A DNA stretch of 64,000 bases, from positions 744,001-808,000 of the forward strand of contig NZ_CP006664.1 in the NCBI RefSeq assembly GCF_000264765.2, in the 5' to 3' direction. This stretch comes from Edwardsiella anguillarum ET080813. GTDB taxonomy: Bacteria > Pseudomonadota > Gammaproteobacteria > Enterobacterales > Enterobacteriaceae. A program made the translations under genes and the position numbers. Within the stretch, counting starts at the first letter, position 1, and each line of letters starts with the position of its first letter. Positions 1 to 8,185 of the stretch are shown piece after piece. The notes beneath the pieces are model-generated. The model was not told the DNA's origin. It made no database searches and worked only from the letters and a program-made list of their open reading frames with translations.

Positions 1-82
1 CCCGGGGAAAGGTGTCAAATATCCAGTTCATCCGGGCATAGGCGGCAACGAAGACGTTCTCCTTCAGCGGGATCTTTTTCAT
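1..82 (-). CDS. N-terminus of YbdN/IbrA-like PAPS-reductase-family protein (partial)
   Basis: Only the first 27 residues lie in the window, and the gene runs off the left edge. The start reads MKKIPLKENVFVAAYARMNW, then a tryptophan/phenylalanine-rich stretch ending DTFPR. As recalled, this resembles the N-terminus of the YbdN/IbrA family (IPL..NV..AA..R..W.FDTFPR), where the ATP-pyrophosphatase motif SFSGGKDS follows directly. An AGGA ribosome site lies just upstream (about 87-90). IbrA-type proteins act with IbrB in regulation and carry a PAPS-reductase-like fold, but their chemistry is not established. The call rests on a short match; the missing SGGKDS motif would decide it. Confidence 0.5.
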   Translation of the reverse strand, partial: MKKIPLKENVFVAAYARMNWIFDTFPR

Positions 83-430
83 AATTTTCCTATATAATTA
101 ATATTTACACATCATTAAAATAGATAGCAGGCTTAGCGTGTTTTGAATATTAAATTTAAATACCAGCGCAACGCCAACGTTTTTTAATCCAATTATTCTA
201 GCGATCACAGTTTTATTATTATGAATAAATATTTGGAATGAATTCACCAAGACAAATAAATATAGAAAATAATTTAACGTCCGACCGACAATAATCGCGC
301 CGCCGCCGTATAGCATCAATGGCAACGCCGCGCCGCCGCAGGGGAATAACAATATCGTCCGCAGGCCAATTCATCATAGAAATTGTCTATGCTATACTAT
401 GAAAATCAAGTAATTATCAGGAGATATGTC
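83..430. other. Intergenic region upstream of kup
   Basis: This AT-rich spacer lies between two divergently read genes and should hold both promoters. A TATACT at 393-398 is a possible kup -10, without a convincing -35. A minus-strand open frame at 98-352 would encode 84 hydrophobic residues from a TTG start. It has no recognisable domain and is not accepted as a gene. Confidence 0.4.
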
Positions 431-2311
431 ATGCCCGAGCGTACGGATAACGACGCATCCACCGGCAAGCGTCTACCTATCCTGGTATTTGGCGCATTGG
501 GCATCGTCTTTGGCGATATTGGTACCAGTCCGCTCTATACCCTGAAAACGGTACTCTCTCTGGCCGGAAACCCCCATGCCCCCGCCGATGTGCTGGGGCT
601 GCTTTCGCTGGTATTTTGGACGCTGGTCATTATTACCTCGCTTAAATATGCCCTGTGCGTCATGCGCATCGATAACCACGGCGAGGGCGGTATTCTGGCG
701 CTGATGTCCCTGCTGGTGCGCCACAAACATTCGCGACCGGCCATCGTCATGGCGGCCCTGTTCGGTGCGGCGCTGATCTATGGCGATGGGGCGATCACCC
801 CGGCCATTTCAGTCCTTTCCGCGCTAGAGGGGCTCAATCTGGTCATGCCGCAGCTGGATCCCTATATTCTGCCAGCGACGGTCGTCATTCTGGTGCTGCT
901 GTTCGCGCTGCAGCATCTGGGAACCGCGCGGATCAGCAAGCTGTTTGCCCCGATTATGACGCTGTGGTTTCTCTCTATCGCCGCGCTGGGCATCTGGGGC
1001 ATCAGCCGTCATCCCAGCGTACTGCTGGCGATAAATCCCTACTACGCCATCCACTTTATGCTGACGCACGGCACGCTGAGCTTTGTCGTGCTCGGCGGCG
1101 TCTTTCTGTGCGTGACCGGCGCCGAGGCGCTGTACGCCGATATGGGCCACTTTGGACGTAAGCCGATCTGGGGCGCCTGGTTCGGCATCGTCTTTCCCAG
1201 CCTGCTGTTGAACTACGCCGGGCAGGCTGCCCTGGTGCTCTCCGGCGCCGATCTTAGCCAGAACATCTTCTACCTGCTCTGCCCGACGCCGCTGGTGATC
1301 CCGCTGGTGATCTTGGCGACCCTGGCCACCATCATCGCCAGCCAGGCGATCATCAGCGGCGCCTTCTCCATGACGCGCCAGGCTATCCAGCTCGGCTGGC
1401 TGCCGCGCCTGCAAATCAAGCAGACCACCGAGGAGAGCTACGGCCAGATCTATATCGGCAGCATCAACCTAATGCTGATGATCGTCACGCTGCTGCTGGC
1501 CATCTTCTTTAAGACGTCGGAAAACCTGGCCGCGGCCTACGGCATCGCCGTCTCGCTGACCATGACCCTGACCTCGTCGCTGCTGTTCATCGCCATGCGG
1601 GAGATCTGGCGCTGGTCCCTGCCCGCCAGCCTGTGCGCCGCCGGGTTCTTCATGTGCGTGGATCTGCTGTTCCTGTGCGCCAACCTGACCAAGCTGCTGG
1701 AGGGGGGCTATATCCCGCTGCTGCTGGCGCTGGCCATCTTCACCCTGATGCTGGTCTGGCATAAGGGCAGTCGGATGGTGCTGCGCAAAACCCAGGAGCG
1801 CATGATCCCGCTGGCCAGCTACCTGCACACCCTTGAGGCGCAGAATATCCCGCGGGTGCCCGGCACCGCGGTGTTCCTGACCCGCTCCTCCGCCGGAGTG
1901 CCATCGGTGATGCGCCTGCACGTACAGCGCAACGGTTCACTGCACCGCAACGTGCTGCTGCTGACCATCCTGGTCGACAATATTCCCTACGTCGCGCCCG
2001 CGGAGCGAGTGACCCTGACCCAGATAGCGCCCAATCTGTGGCGTTGCAGCGCACACTACGGCTTTATGGAGCACCCCAACATTCCCCAACTGCTGAGCGG
2101 AGCCGACTTTGAGCACTGCCAGAGCGATCCCAAGGAGATGACCTACTATATCGGCCATGAGTCCCTGATGATGAAGGATCGAAACAAGGCGTTCCCTACC
2201 TGGCAGCGTAAGATATTCCGCGTCATGATGCGCAACAGCGCCCATGTCACCGACTACTATTATCTGCCCAGCGATCAGGTCGTCGAAATCAACCGCGTGG
2301 TGGCGCTGTAA
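431..2311 (+). CDS. kup: Kup low-affinity potassium transporter
   Basis: Inner-membrane K+/H+ symporter of the KUP/HAK/KT family, 626 residues (E. coli Kup is about 622). The family hallmark GDIGTSPLYT is at residues 28-37, followed by about 12 hydrophobic helices (GEGGILALMSLL; GALFGA..YGDGAITPAIS; LYADMGHFG; LATIIASQAIISGAFS) and a soluble C-terminal domain from about residue 450. The start at 431 is chosen because AGGAGA at 419-424 is spaced 6 nt from it. An in-frame ATG upstream at 383 would add 16 residues unlike the family. The gene stands alone and ends in a terminator shared with glgP on the other strand. It supports K+ uptake, in E. coli mainly at low pH and hyperosmolarity. Confidence 0.96.
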   Translation: MPERTDNDASTGKRLPILVFGALGIVFGDIGTSPLYTLKTVLSLAGNPHAPADVLGLLSLVFWTLVIITSLKYALCVMRIDNHGEGGILALMSLLVRHKHSRPAIVMAALFGAALIYGDGAITPAISVLSALEGLNLVMPQLDPYILPATVVILVLLFALQHLGTARISKLFAPIMTLWFLSIAALGIWGISRHPSVLLAINPYYAIHFMLTHGTLSFVVLGGVFLCVTGAEALYADMGHFGRKPIWGAWFGIVFPSLLLNYAGQAALVLSGADLSQNIFYLLCPTPLVIPLVILATLATIIASQAIISGAFSMTRQAIQLGWLPRLQIKQTTEESYGQIYIGSINLMLMIVTLLLAIFFKTSENLAAAYGIAVSLTMTLTSSLLFIAMREIWRWSLPASLCAAGFFMCVDLLFLCANLTKLLEGGYIPLLLALAIFTLMLVWHKGSRMVLRKTQERMIPLASYLHTLEAQNIPRVPGTAVFLTRSSAGVPSVMRLHVQRNGSLHRNVLLLTILVDNIPYVAPAERVTLTQIAPNLWRCSAHYGFMEHPNIPQLLSGADFEHCQSDPKEMTYYIGHESLMMKDRNKAFPTWQRKIFRVMMRNSAHVTDYYYLPSDQVVEINRVVAL

Positions 2312-2330
2312 GCCCTCCGGCATCCTAAAA

Positions 2331-2356
2331 AAAGGGCGGCCCGCGGGCCGCCCTTT
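2331..2356. terminator. Bidirectional intrinsic terminator kup/glgP
   Basis: Perfect 12-bp inverted repeat (AAAGGGCGGCCC / GGGCCGCCCTTT) with a 2-nt centre between the convergent kup and glgP stops. An A-run on the left (2327-2333) gives a U-tract for minus-strand transcripts, and TTTAT follows on the plus strand. Confidence 0.85.
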
Positions 2357-2371
2357 ATCCTCTGCGCGGCG

Positions 2372-4810
2372 CTACCCATCGGTATTCCAGATCTCGCGGC
2401 AGTAGCCACGGATGGTGTAATCGCTGGAGAAGTGCCCCATCCGGCTCATCCCCCACAGGGTGCGGCGGTGCCATTCGCTATGCCGGCTAAAGTCCAGCTG
2501 GGCCTGCTGGTGAGCGTGGCGATAGTCATCAAAGTCGGCCAGGTGCATGTAGTAATCCGACGCGGTCAGCATCTCATACAGCGGGCGGAACCGTTCGCGA
2601 TCGGCGCACAGCTCACCGGACACCAGCGCGTCCAGCGCCATCTGTAGCGACGGCTGCTGGCTCAACACCTCATAGGGTCGGTAGCCCTGCGCCTTCCTCT
2701 GGGCTATCTGCAGCGTCGTGTGGCCAAACAGGTAGAAGTTCTGCTCTCCCACCGCCTGGCGGATTTCGATATTGGCGCCGTCCAGCGTCCCGATCAGCAG
2801 GGCGCCATTCATCGCAAACTTCATGTTGCTGGTGCCAGAGGCCTCCGTACCGGCCATCGAGATCTGCTCTGACAGATCGCAGGCGGGGATCAGCCGCTCC
2901 GCCAGCGAGACGCTGTAGTCCTCCAGAAACACCACGCGGATAACTCCGTTCACCCGCGGCAGCTGGCTGATGCGCCGCGCCACGCAGTTCACCAGCTGCA
3001 GGATCAGCTTGGCCAGGGTATAGCGCGGCGCCGCCTTGCCGGAGAAGAAATAGATCTTCGGCGTCGCCAGCTCCCCGCCCTCCTGCAGGCGCTGATACTG
3101 ATAGATAATGTGCAATACGTTAAGCAGCTGGCGCTTATATTCATGGAAACGCTTGGCGTGAACATCAAACATGGCCATCGGATCCAGGGCGATCCGGTAG
3201 CGGCTGTAGACATAGTTACTGAGCGCCAGCTTATTGTCGGTTTTAATCCGCCGCACCCGATCCACCACCTGACCGTCGTCGCAGTAGTCCGACAGCTGCG
3301 CCAAACGATGGGGATCGTCCAGCCACCCCGGGCCGATAAGCTCGGTAAAAAACTGCGCCAGCGCGGGATTGGCCAGCTGTAGCCAGCGGCGATGGGAGAT
3401 CCCGTTGGTCTGGTTGACGAACTTGTCGGGGGTCAGGCGGCTGAACTGCGGCAGCAGCATATCGCGCACCAGTTCGGAGTGGATGGCCGAGACGCCGTTG
3501 ACCTTATGGCTGCCCAGCGTCGCCAGATTCACCATCCGCAGACGCTTCTCGCCGCTCTCATCGATCAGCGACAGCGACGGCAGCAGCGGCGCGGCGTCAT
3601 CGGGATAGCGACGGCTGACCGTGGTCAGGAAACGGTGGTTAATCTCATAAATCAGCTGCAGATGACGGGGCAGCAGGCGCTCCACCAGCGGCAGCGACCA
3701 GCACTCCAGCGCCTCCGGCATCAGGGTATGGTTGGTAAACGAGCAGGTGCGGCAGGTCATCGACCAGGCCTCATCCCAGCCGATACGGTACTCGTCCACC
3801 AGCACCCGCATCAGCTCCACCACGATCAGCGCCGGATGCGTATCGTTAATGTGCACAGCCGCCCACTCCGGCAGCCGGCGAATATCCTGGTGCTCGGCGA
3901 AGAAATCACGCAGCAGGTCACGCACGGTGCAGGCGACCAGAAAGTACTCCTGGGTCAGGCGCAGCTCTTTGCCGGAGAGAATTTCGTCGGAGGGGTAGAG
4001 GATCTTGGAGATATTCTCACTGCCGATCTTCTCGCCGACCGCCCGCAGATAGTCCCCCTGGTTAAAGATGAGGATATCGAAGGAGTCAGAGGCCGCCGCG
4101 TGGTACAGACGCAGGCGGTTAACCCCCTTATCCTCTCCGCCGCTGACATAATAGTCGTTGGGAACGCCCAGCAGCACCTTCCACTCCAGCCACATCGGGT
4201 TATAGTTTCCCTGCGCGTCGAAGCCATGCTCTATACGCCCGTAGATCGGAATGATCATGCTCTGGCTCGGGTGCTGGATAATCCAGGGCGAGGCGGCCGA
4301 GTGCCACTCATCCGGTTTTTCGATCTGCTGATCATTGATGATCAGCTGACGGAACAGGCCGTATTCATACTTGATGCCGTGACCGCTGGCGGCGACGTCC
4401 AGAGTCGCCAGCGAATCCATAAAACAGGCGGCCAGTCGCCCCAGGCCGCCGTTGCCCAGCGCGGCGTCCGGCTCGCTGTCAAACAGCGCCTCCAGCGCCT
4501 GCCCCTCGGCCGCCAGCGCCGCCTGCGCCGTCGCGTACAGCCCTAGATTCTGCAGGTTAAAGCGCAGCGATTGGCCGATCAGAAACTCCATCGACAGGTA
4601 GTACACCCGCTTGCGCCGCTGATGCGCGTGACGCTGCCGGGTTTGACAGTAGGCGTCATACAGGCGATCACGCACCACCAGCGCCAGGGCATTGAACCAG
4701 TCCCGCTGGCCCGCCGCCGCCGGCTCCATACCGACGCGATGGCGCAGCGCGCTGACGATCTGGCGCTGCATACGGCTTTCACTGCTCTCGCTTTCCGCGC
4801 TATAGGACAT
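2372..4810 (-). CDS. glgP: Glycogen/alpha-glucan phosphorylase
   Basis: 812 residues, the length of E. coli GlgP (815). It phosphorolyses alpha-1,4-glucan ends to glucose-1-phosphate, using pyridoxal phosphate. The PLP-lysine motif EASGTSNMKFAMNGAL is near residue 656, with the Schiff-base lysine at about 664. Other family blocks are visible: YYLSMEFLIGQSL, ALGNGGLGRLAACFMDS, AAVHINDTHPAL, FVNQTNGISHRRWL, RFHEYKRQLLN. It is not in a glgBXCAP operon here. It lies 125 bp downstream of, and in the same direction as, an anti-sigma kinase, STAS and phosphatase set, which suggests regulated co-expression. A 6-bp hairpin (CGGCGT/ACGCCG, 4832-4846) sits just before the start, and the ribosome site is AGGGG. 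It could be called malP on homology alone, but the length and N-terminus fit glgP better. Confidence 0.93.
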   Translation of the reverse strand: MSYSAESESSESRMQRQIVSALRHRVGMEPAAAGQRDWFNALALVVRDRLYDAYCQTRQRHAHQRRKRVYYLSMEFLIGQSLRFNLQNLGLYATAQAALAAEGQALEALFDSEPDAALGNGGLGRLAACFMDSLATLDVAASGHGIKYEYGLFRQLIINDQQIEKPDEWHSAASPWIIQHPSQSMIIPIYGRIEHGFDAQGNYNPMWLEWKVLLGVPNDYYVSGGEDKGVNRLRLYHAAASDSFDILIFNQGDYLRAVGEKIGSENISKILYPSDEILSGKELRLTQEYFLVACTVRDLLRDFFAEHQDIRRLPEWAAVHINDTHPALIVVELMRVLVDEYRIGWDEAWSMTCRTCSFTNHTLMPEALECWSLPLVERLLPRHLQLIYEINHRFLTTVSRRYPDDAAPLLPSLSLIDESGEKRLRMVNLATLGSHKVNGVSAIHSELVRDMLLPQFSRLTPDKFVNQTNGISHRRWLQLANPALAQFFTELIGPGWLDDPHRLAQLSDYCDDGQVVDRVRRIKTDNKLALSNYVYSRYRIALDPMAMFDVHAKRFHEYKRQLLNVLHIIYQYQRLQEGGELATPKIYFFSGKAAPRYTLAKLILQLVNCVARRISQLPRVNGVIRVVFLEDYSVSLAERLIPACDLSEQISMAGTEASGTSNMKFAMNGALLIGTLDGANIEIRQAVGEQNFYLFGHTTLQIAQRKAQGYRPYEVLSQQPSLQMALDALVSGELCADRERFRPLYEMLTASDYYMHLADFDDYRHAHQQAQLDFSRHSEWHRRTLWGMSRMGHFSSDYTIRGYCREIWNTDG

Positions 4811-4935
4811 ACGCTGCTACCCCTGTTATCTCGGCGTGATACGCCGTTGGCTCTGCGGCGCGGCGCGCCCTGAGCCGTCGTTCCCGTCGCCATCGCCGAC
4901 GCGCTATGCGCCCGGCCCGCGGCCCCCGTCATGCG

Positions 4936-5376
4936 CTATGGCGCGCACGTACCACCGCCCAGCGGCAGATACTTGATCAGCCGCTGCTCATTTCCCCCCG
5001 CGCCGTAGCGGTAGTGGTACTCATCGGTCATTTGACGGATCAATAGCATGCCCATGCCATGCTCCGGCCAGCTGCACGGATCGTCCATGTGGGGATCCGG
5101 CGCCGTCGGCCGCAGCGCCCCGCGGGGGATCGGCTGCCCGCGATCGCGCAGCACTACCTCCAGATGCCGGGGATGGCGCGTCAGGGTTACCGCCACCGGA
5201 TGCGCCCCCGCCTGACCGTGACGCACGATATTGCTGAAGGACTCATTGGCGGCCAGCTCCAGCTGGAACAGAACGTCAGGGGGCGCGCCGCTAAAAAACT
5301 CCTGCAGCGCGGCTCCCAGCGGAGCCAGGCTATCCAGCGTCGCCGCCAGCGGAAATGAATAGGTGCGCAGCTTCAT
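4936..5376 (-). CDS. RsbW-like anti-sigma factor / serine kinase
   Basis: 146-residue GHKL-type ATP-binding protein of the HATPase_c_2 family (RsbW/SpoIIAB/BtrW type). The N-box is ELAANESFSNIVRHG (about residues 40-54) with the Mg-binding asparagine. The G1 box is LRDRGQPI and the G2 box HGMGMLLIRQMTDEY (about 106-120). In partner switching such a kinase binds either a sigma factor or other target, or the STAS protein, which it phosphorylates on serine. It starts 11 bp after the STAS stop, so the genes are surely co-transcribed. Its target is not shown by the sequence. Candidates are RpoS, another regulator, or the GlgP encoded downstream. Confidence 0.88.
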   Translation of the reverse strand: MKLRTYSFPLAATLDSLAPLGAALQEFFSGAPPDVLFQLELAANESFSNIVRHGQAGAHPVAVTLTRHPRHLEVVLRDRGQPIPRGALRPTAPDPHMDDPCSWPEHGMGMLLIRQMTDEYHYRYGAGGNEQRLIKYLPLGGGTCAP

Positions 5377-5387
5377 GCCCTACCGCC

Positions 5388-5726
5388 TCATGCGCCGTGC
5401 TGCGCCAGCATCTGCTGGCGATCGGTGCCGATATGAAAAACGCGATCCATCCGGGTGATGCGGAACATGCCCTGGATATTTTCATTCAGCCCGCACAGCA
5501 GCAGATCGCCCCGATTGTTTAACAGCTTCAGCAGCGATACCAGCGCGCCCAGGCAGCTACTGTCGATGAAGTCCACCTGGCTGAAGTCCAGCAGCAGCCG
5601 GTGGTGCCCCTGCTCGATCAGCGTAACGACGTTCTGGCGAAAGACCCCGGCAACCGACGCATCCAGGCGGCGGATCAGCGGCGAGACAATCGTCAGGCCA
5701 CCCACTTCCTCTACGGCAAAATTCAT
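5388..5726 (-). CDS. STAS-domain anti-anti-sigma factor
   Basis: 112-residue single STAS domain of the SpoIIAA/RsbV type. The conserved switch loop VDFIDSSCLGALVSLL (residues 51-66) carries the phosphorylatable serine, S56 or S57, after D55. Unphosphorylated protein would capture the kinase encoded next; phosphorylated protein would release it. Its ATG overlaps the stop of the upstream phosphatase gene by 4 nt (ATGA), which suggests translational coupling and matched stoichiometry. No C-terminal extension or extra domain is present. Confidence 0.9.
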   Translation of the reverse strand: MNFAVEEVGGLTIVSPLIRRLDASVAGVFRQNVVTLIEQGHHRLLLDFSQVDFIDSSCLGALVSLLKLLNNRGDLLLCGLNENIQGMFRITRMDRVFHIGTDRQQMLAQHGA

Positions 5727-6988
5727 ATATTCTCCTCTACCCGTCCCTGCAGGCCATCGGCGCAGCGGGTGATCATCAACAGTGAAATATCATCGGAAAA
5801 GCGTTGATGTGGGGTTCCCTCATCGGGGCTGTGCCAGCGCGAGAGCGCGGCGGCCAGCGTCTGCAGCAGCTGCGGCGCCGCCGCGTGGCTCTGCGCCTGC
5901 AGCTCACGGCGCAGGCGCACCTCGCCGAACAGCTCGCCCTGCGGGCTGTCGCACTCGCTGACGCCATCGCTGTACAGGCACAGTCGATCGCCGGGAGCCA
6001 GCGTCAGCGTATGATCCTCATACTCTGCCCACTCAAACATGCCGATCGGCAGACCGCCGTCGCCAACGCCGCTCAGGCTACCGTCCGCCCGGATCCACAG
6101 CGGCGTAGGATGCCCGGCCTGACACAGGGCTATCTGGCCGTCACGGGTGTCCAACACCCCGTACACCAGGGTGAAATAGCGCACGACGCCATCCTCCTGC
6201 GGCTCCAGGCAAAAGCGACGATTGAGCTCGCTCACCACCCGGTGCGGCGGCGCAGGATCCTGCGCCGAGGGGGAGAACAGCAGACTGTGCGTCAGCAGCG
6301 CGCTGTTAAACTCCTGCGCCACCGACTGCGCCAGCATGGCGGCGCTTACGCCGTGTCCGGCCACATCCACACAGTAGAACGCCAGATGATGCGTATCCAG
6401 CAGAACATAGTTCAGCAGATCGCCGGACACATAGGCCGAGGGCAAGAACAGCCAGTCGGCATGGAAGCCGTTAATGGTTTGGTCGTGAGAGGGCAGCAGA
6501 TTGCGCTGCATCGCGGCGGCGGCCTGCAGATCGGATTCAATCTGCTGATAGGCATGGGCCAGCGTAGCGTTGCGCGCCGCCAGCGTGGCCTCCAGAGAGA
6601 TGATGCGTCGGGCGGCATGCAAGCGACTGCGCAGCTGCCCCTGATTGAGGGGTTTCGTCAAGAAATCGTCGGCGCCGGCGGCCATTCCGGCCAGCATATC
6701 CTCGGTTGACTGGCGGATAGTCAACAGGATCAGATAGATATAGTGACCATAGTCTCCGGCGCGGATCGCCCGGCACAGCGCGGCGCCGTCCATCAGCGGC
6801 ATCTCCCAGTCGCTGATCACAATATGCACCCGATGGCTCGCCAGGCACGCCAACGCCTGCTCACCGTCCTGCGCCTCGATAACCCGGTATTGCCAGCGCG
6901 CCAGGATCGTCGCCAGCAGGCGACGATAGCCCGGTGAGTCATCCACAATCAATACCGTATCGGCAAGCAAGACGCTCTCCGCTACCAT
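5723..6988 (-). CDS. Response regulator with PP2C (SpoIIE-type) phosphatase domain
   Basis: 421 residues from the ATG at 6988. An N-terminal receiver domain (about 12-125) has the acidic pair in LIVDDSP, phospho-acceptor D60 in ISDWEMPLMDG and the lysine in FLTKP. A short helical linker (about 130-175; AAAMQRNLLPSH) follows, then a SpoIIE/PP2C domain with metal-binding aspartates in SGDLLN, YCVDVAGHG, LYSDGVSE and FSDDISLLM. It probably dephosphorylates the STAS protein when its receiver is phosphorylated, as RsbU/HsbR-type proteins do. The longest frame opens at a TTG (7054), but GGGGGA five bases before 6988 favours that ATG; an ATG at 6994 is also possible. No partner histidine kinase is adjacent. 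Confidence 0.88.
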   Translation of the reverse strand: MVAESVLLADTVLIVDDSPGYRRLLATILARWQYRVIEAQDGEQALACLASHRVHIVISDWEMPLMDGAALCRAIRAGDYGHYIYLILLTIRQSTEDMLAGMAAGADDFLTKPLNQGQLRSRLHAARRIISLEATLAARNATLAHAYQQIESDLQAAAAMQRNLLPSHDQTINGFHADWLFLPSAYVSGDLLNYVLLDTHHLAFYCVDVAGHGVSAAMLAQSVAQEFNSALLTHSLLFSPSAQDPAPPHRVVSELNRRFCLEPQEDGVVRYFTLVYGVLDTRDGQIALCQAGHPTPLWIRADGSLSGVGDGGLPIGMFEWAEYEDHTLTLAPGDRLCLYSDGVSECDSPQGELFGEVRLRRELQAQSHAAAPQLLQTLAAALSRWHSPDEGTPHQRFSDDISLLMITRCADGLQGRVEENI

Positions 6989-7145
6989 GGTCATCCCCCG
7001 GGCCACGCCCGTTGACGTAATAACCGAGTACCCTGTAGCAAAGATAGATAACAACCCGGCGGCTCACCAATTTTTCCGCCGTATTTTATCGCCGGACGCG
7101 CCCTAAACGGCGGCGCCCGCACCGTGAGTCACCCCCTGCGCCGCG

Positions 7146-7703
7146 TTAAAACTGCAGCCTCAGCCAGGCGAAATAGACGTTGCCGTTATCATAGGTGCCT
7201 GGGATATACGTCATTTGCAGCGTCAGCGGACCATAGCCGACGGAAGCCATCGGTAATATCACCGGAATCGGTATATAGCGCCAGTTATCACGCATGGTCA
7301 CCCCCACGGTATAGCCGGCGCCCCAATGAAAGTCCGATCCCTCCAGCGGGCGCCAGGTCGCCTCCCAGCCATAGCCGCCGATCGGCTCCCACTTATTAAA
7401 CGAGTCTTTAAACGCCATCAGGTACAGGCCGTGCCAGTTACCCTTCTCATCCCAGCGGGACTGGCCAAAACCAGCGCCCCACGGACGTTCGTTATAGGTA
7501 TCGATCTTCTCCCGGCTATAGGCAAAGCGGGCGTGCCACGTAATCGCCGGCAGATACAGATCGTAATGCTGCGGCTGATCCCAGGTCTGAACAATATTGT
7601 TGCGTAACGTGTCCAGCATTCCTGGCTCAGCGGCGGAGGCCGCCCCAGCCAAAAAGACGGGCAATGCCGCCAACGCGGCCAGAATGTCATTATGCGTTTT
7701 CAC
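7146..7703 (-). CDS. pagP: PagP lipid A palmitoyltransferase
   Basis: 185-residue outer-membrane beta-barrel enzyme that moves palmitate from phospholipid to lipid A. A signal peptide (1-24, ending ..AGAASA) gives a mature protein in which the catalytic residues fall at H33 (TWHARFAY), D76 and S77 (FKDSF), the positions known for E. coli PagP. Barrel strands end with an aromatic C-terminus (RLQF). The start is a GTG with no good ribosome site; no other start is available before an upstream stop. The family is usually PhoP/Q-induced; no PhoP box was identified. It lies upstream of the partner-switching genes in the same direction, about 150 bp away, possibly as a separate unit. Confidence 0.93.
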   Translation of the reverse strand: MKTHNDILAALAALPVFLAGAASAAEPGMLDTLRNNIVQTWDQPQHYDLYLPAITWHARFAYSREKIDTYNERPWGAGFGQSRWDEKGNWHGLYLMAFKDSFNKWEPIGGYGWEATWRPLEGSDFHWGAGYTVGVTMRDNWRYIPIPVILPMASVGYGPLTLQMTYIPGTYDNGNVYFAWLRLQF

Positions 7704-8185
7704 TAAAACGGGTTCACTCTATTTTATTTAATGCAGGCGCCCATAGCATAAAATACAAACACAAACCATCTATAAACAAACAGCCGCACGCCTACGGCTC
7801 GCCATCATTGAAAACAATCACTTAATTATCAGTTAGATAAAACAAAATCGCGCTATTAAAAACGCCGCATAGAATACGCTTAATATGCGCTAACACATTC
7901 AAATCACGATTAATTTAATGACCAAGGTACCCTGCCGCCATCCCTGAAAAAGATCATCCAGGCGCGATAAAATAAGATATTTCTCACGCGGTAGCATATT
8001 TATATTTTATTGGCTGCGTAGCCACAGCGCGGTCGCCAGCCCCTTTCTGCCCGCGCCGTTGCCGCCCCGTGAGTTAGTGCTATGATGAATCCACCTCTGT
8101 CTGGCTGGCGCCAGCGACTTGCCATGATGGCACCCTTTTCAACCCTGCCAGCCAGCTCCAGCAGCGTTATACTGAGGTCAGGATC
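7704..8185. other. AT-rich divergent intergenic region pagP / gss
   Basis: About 480 bp between divergent pagP and gss, strongly AT-rich at 7720-8010. It should carry both promoters. No gene, tRNA or clear repeat was seen. A TATACT at about 8167-8172 lies too close to the gss ribosome site (GAGGTCAGGA) to be a sure -10. Confidence 0.4.

Noticed and set aside
98..352. 84-residue hydrophobic frame upstream of kup
   Set aside because: It has a TTG start, mixed composition, no family and lies in an AT-rich divergent promoter region; kept only as a note.
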